64,000 nt of DNA from Streptosporangium amethystogenes (GTDB taxonomy: Bacteria; Actinomycetota; Actinomycetes; Streptosporangiales; Streptosporangiaceae). Shown in pieces: positions 51,436-59,344 of this stretch. The notes under the pieces were generated by a model. That model searched no databases. It was not told where the DNA came from and was given only the letters and a program-made list of their open reading frames with translations. Each line of letters opens with the position of its first letter. Positions within the stretch are counted from its first letter, which is position 1. The stretch lies in contig NZ_JOEQ01000027.1 in assembly GCF_000721075.1 (NCBI RefSeq), positions 1 to 64,000 of the forward strand. Reading direction: 5' to 3'. The position numbers were made by a program, and so were the translations under genes.

Positions 51436-51520
51436 CCACGGACTCCGCGGGCCCCGCCGGCGGACATCGAGACCCCAGCATCACCGGCGGGGGTTTTCCC
51501 CCGATGAAAGGAAACTCACC

Positions 51521-51715
51521 ATGGAACTCGACGTCCAGGCCCTGGACATGCTTCCCGCCCAGGCGGAGAGCCGGGCACCCGCCACGGAGACGGCGTGCTC
51601 CTCCTCGATGAGGATCCGCAGCCCGTCGTGCGGCGTCACGCGGGTGATCTCGGCGGTGTTCACGAACGGACCACCTCGCCCGGGGAGAGCAGCAACTGCC
51701 CGGCGACGAGCTTGA
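51521..51715 (+). CDS. RiPP precursor peptide B, homologous to precursor A
   Basis: ATG at 51521 with AAAGGAAAC upstream. The leader MELDVQALDMLPAQAESR matches precursor A (MELD, then LD-LPA and ESR, 11 of 18 identical). The core is different: a TACSSSM cluster, Cys at about residue 37 in SPSCGV, then hydrophobic VISAVFTNG. The open frame continues to 64 residues with an Arg/Pro-rich tail that overlaps the 3' end of the opposite-strand kinase gene, so the natural end may have been lost. Ser precedes Cys here, as in ordinary lanthipeptides. Its enzymes may be those decayed nearby or the operon to the left. Confidence 0.65.
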   Translation: MELDVQALDMLPAQAESRAPATETACSSSMRIRSPSCGVTRVISAVFTNGPPRPGRAATARRRA

Positions 51716-52529
51716 GGTACTCAATGAGGACATCGTGCCATTTCATGTAGGCGGCGAAGTCGTGCAGGTGGGTCAGGAAGCGCAGCGCGGCCGTCCTGCC
51801 CACGGCGGCGAGGTCCAGATCGGCGGTGTAGCCCTCCAGGACGCGGCCGATGAACATGTCGAAGTCGAAGTCCCGGCGCGCGCCGAACCGGCGGACCGAC
51901 GCGCGGAGCTCCACCAGCTCGCCGACGATCCACCCCACGTCGGACTCCGGCGGACCGGCGGCCAGGTTCTCACCGGTCAGCAGGCCGCCGTCCATGTCGG
52001 GGGTCAGGGGCAGCAGGATGCCCAGGCTGGGGCCGCCGTGCAGCAGGGCGTGCGATGCCTCCGGCGCCGGGACACACCACGCCGCCACCGTGGCCATCCG
52101 GTCCCGGCCCAGTATCTCGGCCGCGCGGCGGTGCAGATCGGGTGCGGCGCCGGGCCCCAGCCCGTCCCCCAGCCAGGGAGCAACCGCAGCAGGCCGTCGG
52201 GCAACGGTAGATCGGCCCGCGGCAGGGGAACGGCGTGCAACCGGGCGAGGGCCGCGCCGGTCTCCGCGAAGGTGTCCGCCGCGATCCGCGCGATGTCGGC
52301 GTCGCTCCCGCCCGACCTCGGACCGAGGAGCATGGCCGCGAGCGAGCGGACCTGGCCGGTCCGGTACGTCACGCCGCCGGCGTCCGCCCGCTCCGGAAGC
52401 GTGAACCCGACCCGCCCGCGGCCCACCATCCGGACGGCGTCCAGGACGGCGGGTTCCAGCGTGCGCAGCGCGCCACCCCTGTGCGGCCCGGGACGCCGGG
52501 CCCACCGGTAGTCCCCCTCGGCCGACCGG
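51660..52529 (-). pseudogene. Frameshifted aminoglycoside-phosphotransferase-like kinase
   Basis: The C-terminal part (51660 to about 52177) reads HALLHGGPSLGILLP, then GENLAAGPPESDVGWIVGELVELR and FLTHLHDFAAYMKWHD, the APH/phosphotransferase layout (H-G-x-P-S-L-G with GPPE-D-GW). The N-terminal part lies in another frame (LRTLEPAVLDAVRMVGRGRVG, ALARLHAVPLPRADLPLPDG). The two meet at CGGTTGCTCCCTGG near 52176-52178, where one base is missing in the C run: adding one restores LLRLLP-WLGDGL. Begins right after the stop of the LLM gene, no clear start codon. Class V lanthipeptide clusters contain such a kinase. A sequencing error cannot be excluded. Confidence 0.6.
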
Positions 52530-52531
52530 GC

Positions 52532-53185
52532 TCACCCATCGGCGTCCGCCATGGCGTGGAGCAGGCACTCGGCGTCCGCGAGCGCCGCCCGGAACCCCTC
52601 GGTCCCCGCGACGCCGGCGAGGTTGAGGATGATCTCGTCGACACCCGCCTCGCGGTAGCCGCGCAGCCGTTCGACGACCTCCTCCGGCGTGCCGTACACG
52701 TAGACACCCGCCTCGACCAGGGCCGCGGCGCCGGCGCGCGGGTCGGCCGGGTCGGCGGGCACCCCGGCCCGGCGGAGCATGTCGGTGTAGTGCGGGGCCC
52801 GCAGATGGTCCGCGGCCGCGCTGTGCGCGAGTCTGCGGGGATCACGGCCGGGGCCGGCCAGTGCCACATGCACGACGGTCGCCACGCGGGGCGGCGTGCC
52901 GCGGCCGGCGGCTCCGGCGGCCAGGGCGGGAAGCAGCGTGTCCCGGACGTAGTGGGGCGGCGTCATCCAGGTGATGGCCACGTCGGCGACGGCGCCCGCC
53001 GCCCGCGCCATGCCCGGCCGGATGACGCCCAGACCCACCTCGACGGGCGGGTGGTGCATCGGGGGCAGCGCGGTGGCGGCGACGCAGGCCTCGCAGGCGT
53101 GCTCGACGGTGCCGCCGTCGAGGAAGGCGCGCACCGCTCGGGCGTACCCGGCCGCGGCCGGACTCTTGTCCGCAGCTCTGGTCAA
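52532..53185 (-). pseudogene. N-terminally truncated LLM (luciferase-like, F420/flavin) oxidoreductase
   Basis: 217 residues of the C-terminal two thirds of an LLM-class oxidoreductase (GYARAVRAFLDGGTVEHAC, VEVGLGVIRPGMARAAGAVAD, ITWMTPPHYVRDTLLPAL, YGTPEEVVERLRGYREAG and VDEIILNLAGVAGTEGF). The first 100 or so residues, with the N-terminal strands of the barrel, are absent, and the TTG at 53185 follows unrelated sequence next to recQ. F420-dependent members reduce dehydroalanine to D-Ala in class V lanthipeptides. Next to the APH-like kinase and precursor B it fits a broken RiPP pathway. Confidence 0.6.
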
Positions 53186-53465
53186 AAGCCGAGACGAACC
53201 TCGCGAGAAGCGCTCCGGCTCGCCTTTCTCCTGGTCACGGCGGTGTCCGAGATGCTTACGAAGGCTAAAGGGCTCTCACATCGTGAGACGGGGACCGAGG
53301 CACGGACCGGACACCGGCGGCCGCGGCGACGGCGCGGGGCACGGCCGAAGGTGGGGCCTACTCCCGATTCGGCAGGCCGGGACAGGTGGTGACCGCCCTC
53401 CGAATCGCCAGGCCCCGGCTCAGCCCGTTCCCCCGGGAACCGCGAGCGCACCGCCCGGCGCTCTC

Positions 53466-55550
53466 CTAGCTGGTGACCGCCAGGGCGAGGGGCAGCACGG
53501 CGGGGGCTCCGGCGTGGCGGAGCATGGCGGCTCCCAGGGTCATCGTCCAGCCCGTGTCGATCCGGTCGTCGACCAGCAGGAGCGGTCCCTCGGCCGAGGC
53601 GACGGCCGCGCCCAGGGCGGAGGGCATGGCGAGGGTGCCCCGGATCGCCTGGACCCGCTGCGCGCTGTTGAACTGCCGTCCCGGCGAGCCCGACCGGTAG
53701 CCGAGATCGCCCAGATAGGACAGGCGCCCCACCTGGGCCAGCCGCTCGGCCAGGCTGCGGACGAGCTGCGGACGGCTGCCCGAGGGCACCGCGACCACGC
53801 CCACCGGGCGCTGCGCCCACTCCCAGGACGACAGCACCTTGACCATGGCGGCGAAGACGTCGTCGGGGATCGGCCCGTCGGAGGCGCCATCGGCCAGCAG
53901 GCCGCGCAGGCGGTTGCCCCAGCCGATGTCGGTGAGCCTGCCCAGCACCCGCCCCGGCTCGGCGCCCAGTTCCGGCCTGATCCGGCCCTTGAGATCGGTC
54001 AGCCCCGTCGGCCACTGCCTGCGCGCCTCGACCTCCACCCCGGGCCTGCGGAGCCGGTCGGCCGCCGAACGCACGGCCTGGGAGTCCACCTCGGGTGAGC
54101 GGTGCGCGCCGGTGCAGTTGTCGCAACGCCCGCACGGGGCGGCGGTGTCGTCGTCCAGGCGGCGGCGGAGGAACTCCTCGCGGCAGCCGTTGGTGTCGAG
54201 GTAGTCGAGCATGGCCTGTTGCTCGGCCTCCCGCTCGGCGGCGACCCTGGCGTAGCGCGGGGCGTCGTACTCCCAGGGCTCGCCGGTGAACTCCCAGCCG
54301 CCCTTGACCCGGCGCACGGCGCCGTCGACGTCGAGGACCTTCAGCATGGTCTCCAGCCGGCTCCGGCTGAGATCCACCCGGTTCTCCAGGGCGGCCGTGG
54401 ACATCACTCCGCTCTCCTCCAGCGCGGCCAGCACGGCCCGCACGACGGGCTCCGGCGGAAAGGCCAGCGAGGCGAAGTACGCCCAGATGTCGCGGTCCTC
54501 GGCGCCGGGCAGCAGGATCACCTCTGCCCGCTCGACCCCGCGGCCCGCTCTGCCGACCTGCTGGTAGTAGGCCACCGGGGACTGCGGGGCCCCGACGTGG
54601 ATGACGAAGCCCAGGTCGGGCTTGTCGTAGCCCATGCCGAGCGCGGAGGTCGCGACCAGCGCCTTGATCTTGTTGTCCAGCAGCGCCTGCTCGGCGGCGA
54701 GCCGCTCGCTCTGTTCGGTCTGCCCGGAATAGGCGACCACCTCGTGGCCCTGCTCGCGCAGGTAGGCGGCGATCTCCTGGGCGGCGGCCACGGTGAGCGT
54801 GTAGACGATGCCGGAACCTGGGAGCTCGTGCAGCGTGCTCGCGAGCCAGGCCAGGCGCTGCTCGGCGCCGCGCAGGCGCACAACCTCGAGATGGAGGCTG
54901 TCTCGCTCCAGCGCGCCGCGCAGCACCAGCGTCTCCTCGCCCATCTGCTCGGCGACGTCGCGGGTGACCCTGGCGTTGGCCGTGGCGGTGGTCGCGAGGA
55001 TCGGCACCCCCTCGGTGAGCTCCCCGAACAGCGTGCGCAGCCGCCGGTAGTCGGGACGGAAGTCATGGCCCCAGTCAGAGATGCAGTGCGCCTCGTCGAC
55101 CACGATCAGGCCCGCGCTCTCGGCCAGTTCGGGCAGCACGTGGTCGCGGAAGTCGGGGTTGTTGAGCCGCTCGGGGCTGACCAGCAGCACGTCGACCTCA
55201 CCCTCGGCGACCTGGTTGTAGATCTGCTCCCACTCCTCGGGGTTGGCCGAGTTGATCGTGACCGCGTTGATCCCGGCACGCTCGGCGGCGGCGATCTGGT
55301 TGCGCATCAGGGCCAGCAGCGGGGACACGATGACGGTGGGCCCCTCACCCAGCTCGCGCAGGAGCGCGGTGGCGATGAAGTAGACAGCCGACTTGCCCCA
55401 GCCGGTGCGCTGCACCACGAGCACCCGGCGCCGGTCCATGACCAGTGCCCTGATGGCCGACCACTGGTCCTCGCGCAGCCGGGCGTGCTCCCCGGCGAGC
55501 GCCCGCAGCCGCCCCTCGGCCTCTTCTCGCAGCATCTGCTCTTCGCTCAC
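53466..55550 (-). CDS. recQ: RecQ-family ATP-dependent DNA helicase with C-terminal phosphoribosyltransferase-like domain
   Basis: 694 residues. Helicase motifs: Walker A QRTGWGKSAVYFI, DEAHCISDWGHDFRPDYR (the RecQ DEAH and aromatic loop), TATANARV, the GRAGRGVERAEV motif VI. A zinc site follows (CREEFLRRRLDDDTAAPCGRCDNC, cysteines spaced 17, 3 and 3). The last 200 residues are not RQC/HRDC: they end with PLLLVDDRIDTGWTMT, the phosphoribosyltransferase pyrophosphate-binding loop, so this is a helicase-PRTase fusion as seen in a branch of actinobacterial RecQ. GTG at 55550, no strong ribosome site. Acts in DNA repair. Confidence 0.88.
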   Translation of the reverse strand: MSEEQMLREEAEGRLRALAGEHARLREDQWSAIRALVMDRRRVLVVQRTGWGKSAVYFIATALLRELGEGPTVIVSPLLALMRNQIAAAERAGINAVTINSANPEEWEQIYNQVAEGEVDVLLVSPERLNNPDFRDHVLPELAESAGLIVVDEAHCISDWGHDFRPDYRRLRTLFGELTEGVPILATTATANARVTRDVAEQMGEETLVLRGALERDSLHLEVVRLRGAEQRLAWLASTLHELPGSGIVYTLTVAAAQEIAAYLREQGHEVVAYSGQTEQSERLAAEQALLDNKIKALVATSALGMGYDKPDLGFVIHVGAPQSPVAYYQQVGRAGRGVERAEVILLPGAEDRDIWAYFASLAFPPEPVVRAVLAALEESGVMSTAALENRVDLSRSRLETMLKVLDVDGAVRRVKGGWEFTGEPWEYDAPRYARVAAEREAEQQAMLDYLDTNGCREEFLRRRLDDDTAAPCGRCDNCTGAHRSPEVDSQAVRSAADRLRRPGVEVEARRQWPTGLTDLKGRIRPELGAEPGRVLGRLTDIGWGNRLRGLLADGASDGPIPDDVFAAMVKVLSSWEWAQRPVGVVAVPSGSRPQLVRSLAERLAQVGRLSYLGDLGYRSGSPGRQFNSAQRVQAIRGTLAMPSALGAAVASAEGPLLLVDDRIDTGWTMTLGAAMLRHAGAPAVLPLALAVTS

Positions 55551-55741
55551 CGGTCATTGGTACCAGGTCCAGCCGACTGTTTCACTCCGGACTCCGTCGG
55601 CGCCCTCCGCCCGGGCGGCGTCGCGCGGTGATGACAGAACCTTGACCGAACCGCCGGAGCCTCTTCGGTTCCACTCGCGACCACCGATAGGACAGTGGGA
55701 TCACCAACCGGGCACACCAGGGAGAATCGCGCTCCACCCAC

Positions 55742-57364
55742 ATGCCGAACCTCAGCAGACTGCGCGCCGACACGGTGGCGGGGATCACGACGGCCTGCGT
55801 CGTCCTGCCCCAGGCGGTGGCCTACGCCACCATCGCCGGGCTGCCCGTGCAGGCGGGCCTGTACTGCGCGCTGGTCCCGATGATCGCCTACGCGCTGCTC
55901 GGCACCTCACGTCCGCTGTCGGTCAGCACCACCTCGACCCTGTCCGCGCTGACGGCGGCCGCCCTCGCGGCGACGCCCCCGGGGACCGCGCCGATGACGG
56001 CCGCCTCGACGCTGGCCGTGCTGACCGGGGTGATCCTGCTGGCCGCGAGCGTCCTGCGCCTGGGGTTCCTCGGCGACTTCATCTCCGACCCGGTGATGAC
56101 CGGCCTGAAGAGCGGGATCGGCCTGACCATCGCGGCCGGCCAGCTCGGTACGGTGATCGGCGTCCACGCGGAGGGGACCAAGGTCTTCGACCGGCTGCTC
56201 TCCGCGGCCGGCAGGCTGGGTGAGGCCAACGTGCCGACGATGCTCGTGGCGGCCGGGGTGATACTGCTGCTCGTCGTGCTTCGGCGGTTGCCCCATGTAC
56301 CGGGCCCGCTGGTGGCGGTGACGGTCGTCACGCTGATCAGCTTCCTGGCGCACCTGTCCTCGTACGGCGTGGCCACGATCGGCAGGGTGCCCAGCGGCCT
56401 GCCGCCCCCGCTCCTGCCCGACCTCGGCCTGGTCAGGACACTGGCGCCGATGGCCCTCGGCATGGCACTGCTCGCCTTCGTGGAGTCGATCAGCGCGGCG
56501 AGGATCTTCCGGCACCGCGACGACCCGCCGCTCGACGCCGACCGGGAACTGCTCGCACTCGGACTGGCGAACGCCCTGGGCGGGATCTTCCGTGCCTATC
56601 CGGCGGCGGGTGGAATGACGCAGAGCGAGATGAACGACGCCTCCGGGGCCCGGAGCCAGCGGGCCGAGATCGTGACCGCGCTCTGCACCGCGGTGGTGCT
56701 GCTCCTCCTCGCCCCGGCCCTGGCCCCGCTGCCCACGGCCGTCCTGGGCGGGATCGTGCTGACCATCGCGGCACGCCTGGTCGACGTCCATGGGCTGGCG
56801 GCGATCTGGCGGGCCAGCCGGCCGGAGTTCGCGCTCGCCTGCGTCACGATGCTGGTGGCGGTCGGCCTCGGCATCATGCAGAGCGTGCTGGCCGCGGTCG
56901 TGATCTCGATACTCCTGCTGCTGCACCAGGTGGACAACCCGCCGATCTACCCCTTGGGCCGCGATCCGGAGTCGGGGGCCTATCGCGACCTCAGGCGTCA
57001 CCCGTCGGACGAGACCGAGCCGGGGCTGCTGATCGTGCGTATCGAAAGCCGCCTGTACTTCGCCAACGCCCGGCGGGTGGCGGATCGGGTGAGAGCGCTC
57101 ATCGAGGCCACCACCCCCCTGCCCCGCGCGGTGCTCCTCGACCTGACCGGCGTGCCTGGCATGGATCTCACCTCGGTGTCGGCGGCCAAGGAGTTCTACG
57201 GCCTGGTGCGACAGCACGGCATCGACCTGTGGATCGCCCTCGACAGCCTCCAGCCCCTTGAGCTCCTCGGGCGTATGGGCATCGGGGGGTGGCTGTCCGA
57301 CCGGGGACGGCTGCACCCTGACGTGAAGGCCGCCGTCGCGGCCTACCGCGCCCGCGGCTCCTAG
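55742..57364 (+). CDS. SulP-family anion transporter with STAS domain
   Basis: 540 residues. About 10-12 membrane helices with SulP signatures: GLPVQAGLYCALVPMIAYA, ISDPVMTGLKSGIGL, FVESISAARIFRHRDD and RAYPAAGGMTQSEMNDASGARSQ with the substrate-binding serine loop. C-terminal STAS domain from about residue 430 (RIESRLYFANARRVADRV, LLDLTGVPGMDLTSVSAA). The family carries sulphate, bicarbonate and other anions. A carbonic anhydrase at 62449 is nearby but not in the same operon. ATG at 55742. Divergent from recQ. Confidence 0.9.
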   Translation: MPNLSRLRADTVAGITTACVVLPQAVAYATIAGLPVQAGLYCALVPMIAYALLGTSRPLSVSTTSTLSALTAAALAATPPGTAPMTAASTLAVLTGVILLAASVLRLGFLGDFISDPVMTGLKSGIGLTIAAGQLGTVIGVHAEGTKVFDRLLSAAGRLGEANVPTMLVAAGVILLLVVLRRLPHVPGPLVAVTVVTLISFLAHLSSYGVATIGRVPSGLPPPLLPDLGLVRTLAPMALGMALLAFVESISAARIFRHRDDPPLDADRELLALGLANALGGIFRAYPAAGGMTQSEMNDASGARSQRAEIVTALCTAVVLLLLAPALAPLPTAVLGGIVLTIAARLVDVHGLAAIWRASRPEFALACVTMLVAVGLGIMQSVLAAVVISILLLLHQVDNPPIYPLGRDPESGAYRDLRRHPSDETEPGLLIVRIESRLYFANARRVADRVRALIEATTPLPRAVLLDLTGVPGMDLTSVSAAKEFYGLVRQHGIDLWIALDSLQPLELLGRMGIGGWLSDRGRLHPDVKAAVAAYRARGS

Positions 57365-57382
57365 ACGCTGCCTCTTGGATCT

Positions 57383-57405
57383 GCCGCCCACCACGGTCGG
57401 GCGGC
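57383..57405. terminator. Bidirectional terminator between SulP and dioxygenase genes
   Basis: GCCGCCC (57383-57389) / GGGCGGC (57399-57405), a perfect 7-bp repeat with a 9-base loop in the 91-base gap between convergent genes. Confidence 0.6.
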
Positions 57406-57455
57406 GCCTCGCCGCGTTGTCGTCGGTCACCACGGCGAGACCCGCCGGGCAGAGC

Positions 57456-58277
57456 CTAGACGTCCAGGTGTTCGGGGAAGGCGTTGATCGTCACCCGGTG
57501 CATGCGGCGGCGCTCGGTGTAGTCGGCGACCGCGTAGTGCTGGGTGCTCCGGTTGTCCCAGAAGGCCAGCGTGCCCGGCCGCCAGTTGAGCCGGACCTGG
57601 TATTCGGGAGAGCGGATGTGGTCGATCAGGTAGGGCAGCAACGCCTCGTTCTCCCGGTCGGACAACCCCACCAGCCGCGTGGTGGAGGAGCGGTTGACGA
57701 ACAGCGCCTTGCGTCCGGTCTCGGCGTGCGTGCGCACCACGGGACGCTCGATCGGCGGCCACTTGGCCTGGACCTGCTCCAGGTCGAAGTCGTGCCCCTT
57801 GGAAATGGCCTTCTTCATCGAGGCCGTGATGTCGTGGATCGCGGTGAGCTCGTCGCAGAGCCGCTGGATGGGCGGAGAGAGCGTCTCGTAGGCCAGCTGG
57901 GCGTTGGCCCAGAGGGTGTCACCGCCGACGGAGGGCAGTTGCACGCAGCGCAGCAGCGAGCCCATCGGCGGAACCGGCTCGAAGGTGTTGTCGCTGTGCC
58001 ACTCGTCGCCCCCCTCGCCCTTGGGGTCGGTCTGGTCGAGGACGTGGATGGCGGTGCCGCCGTCCTTCTTGAAGGCGGGGTGGTTGATCGAGCCGAAGTT
58101 CTCCGCGAAGCGGATGTGCTCTTCGTCACTGATGTGCTGGTCACGGAAGAAGAGGACCTTGTGCTCCACCCAGCCGCGCCGGATCTCCTGGACCTCCCCC
58201 TCCGACAGTGGCTTGCGCAGGTCGACACCGTTCACCTCGGCGCCGATGTGCCTGGTCACGGGTTTGAACTCGATCAT
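57456..58277 (-). CDS. TauD/TfdA-family iron/2-oxoglutarate-dependent dioxygenase
   Basis: 273 residues. Fe(II) ligands: His94 and Asp96 in EWHSDNTF and the distal His in STQHYAVADY; the 2-oxoglutarate arginine is in RRRMHRVT. N-terminal GAEVNGVDLRKPLSE and EEHIRFAENFGSINHPAF are family typical. TauD itself takes taurine for sulphur; other members hydroxylate quite different acids, so the substrate is open. The SulP gene is convergent and not in its operon. The ATG at 58277 is preceded by GGAGGG. An iron box at 58320-58338 suggests iron control. Confidence 0.88.
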   Translation of the reverse strand: MIEFKPVTRHIGAEVNGVDLRKPLSEGEVQEIRRGWVEHKVLFFRDQHISDEEHIRFAENFGSINHPAFKKDGGTAIHVLDQTDPKGEGGDEWHSDNTFEPVPPMGSLLRCVQLPSVGGDTLWANAQLAYETLSPPIQRLCDELTAIHDITASMKKAISKGHDFDLEQVQAKWPPIERPVVRTHAETGRKALFVNRSSTTRLVGLSDRENEALLPYLIDHIRSPEYQVRLNWRPGTLAFWDNRSTQHYAVADYTERRRMHRVTINAFPEHLDV

Positions 58278-58319
58278 CTTCGGACGCCCTCCATCGTGGC
58301 CGCACGGCATTCGTGAAGG

Positions 58320-58338
58320 TTAGGTCATCCTTACCTAG
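58320..58338 (-). promoter_or_regulatory. IdeR/DmdR-type iron box upstream of the dioxygenase
   Basis: TTAGGTCATCCTTACCTAG matches 14 of 19 positions of the DtxR/IdeR consensus TTAGGTTAGGCTAACCTAA, including both TTAGG/CCTA half sites. It lies about 43 bases before the start codon, where a bound repressor would stop transcription. Confidence 0.65.
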
Positions 58339-58522
58339 CCCTCTTTTCGAGCCTAGCCCGATCCACTAAAACAAGCAATTGCTTGGTAAAGCATACGTTC
58401 CGGGCCGGCGCCGGTCGAGGGTGAACCCCGCCCGCCGCGGACACCCTCGCCAGGAGGTCACGCCGGGCCGGCGGGGAGCGAGGGAGCTGGCAGGCTCCGC
58501 GCCATGGTTTGATGCATCCACT

Positions 58523-59107
58523 ATGGACGTCACCACCTGGTATCTCGAACAGACCTCACGCTCGGACCTGCTGCCCGCCAAGTCGCCGTCGATCGAGGTC
58601 GACGTCGTGCACGCCGAGGTGCCCTCGCCCGAGTTCAGCCGGTTCCTCAGCACGGCCGTCGGCGGAGAATGGCACTGGACCAACCGGCTGCCGTGGACCT
58701 GGCGGGAGTGGAGCGACTGGCTGGAGAGCGGCGTGGAGACGTGGGTGGCCTATCACCGCGGCACCCCCGCGGGCTACGTCGAGCTCGCCCCCCAGGACGG
58801 CGCGGCGGTCGAGATCACCTGCTTCGGCCTCCTGCCGTGGGCGATCGGCAGAGGCGTCGGCGGCCGTCTGCTGGAGGTCGGCACCGCCAGGGCCTGGGAC
58901 CTGGCCGACCGGCAGCCCGGCCGGGAGCCGACCCGGCGGGTGTGGCTGCACACCTGCTCCCTCGACAGCCCGGTGGCGCTCGCCAACTATCAGGCCCGCG
59001 GCTTCAGGATCTACGACACCAGGTTGAACGTGCCCGGCGACGAGCACGAGGGAGAGACCCCCGGCCCCTGGCCCGGGGCGGGCCCCAGGACCCGCGACAC
59101 CCCCTGA
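58523..59107 (+). CDS. GNAT-family N-acetyltransferase
   Basis: 194 residues. GNAT core at about 75-160: VAYHRGTPAGYVELAPQDG, the acetyl-CoA loop LPWAIGRGVGGRLLEVG, and ALANYQARGFRIYDTRL with the Tyr/Phe near the pantetheine. N-terminal half is variable. The ATG at 58523 has no ribosome site and could be leaderless. The tail after residue 175 is Pro/Gly-rich and disordered. Substrate unknown. Confidence 0.82.
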   Translation: MDVTTWYLEQTSRSDLLPAKSPSIEVDVVHAEVPSPEFSRFLSTAVGGEWHWTNRLPWTWREWSDWLESGVETWVAYHRGTPAGYVELAPQDGAAVEITCFGLLPWAIGRGVGGRLLEVGTARAWDLADRQPGREPTRRVWLHTCSLDSPVALANYQARGFRIYDTRLNVPGDEHEGETPGPWPGAGPRTRDTP

Positions 59108-59344
59108 TACCCCCTGACACCCCGCCCGGAACGGCGGTAGCCCTCGGCGGCAGGCCAGGGAAGGCCCGAAGGTGTCGGATGAGCTGGGTATGGTATCGAG
59201 TCTCGGTACCATACCCGGCTTCCCGCCGGACGCCCCGGCCCGAGGCTTCCCGGGGAGCCGGTGCGGACGGTTCGACCACGAAGACAGAAGGAGGATGCGC
59301 CTCCCCCTCGGCCTGACGGCCGGGGCGCGCGCGCAGGAAATCAG

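Noticed and set aside
51481..51663. 60-residue minus-strand frame opposite precursor B
   Set aside because: No ribosome site; the plus-strand leader similarity is decisive.
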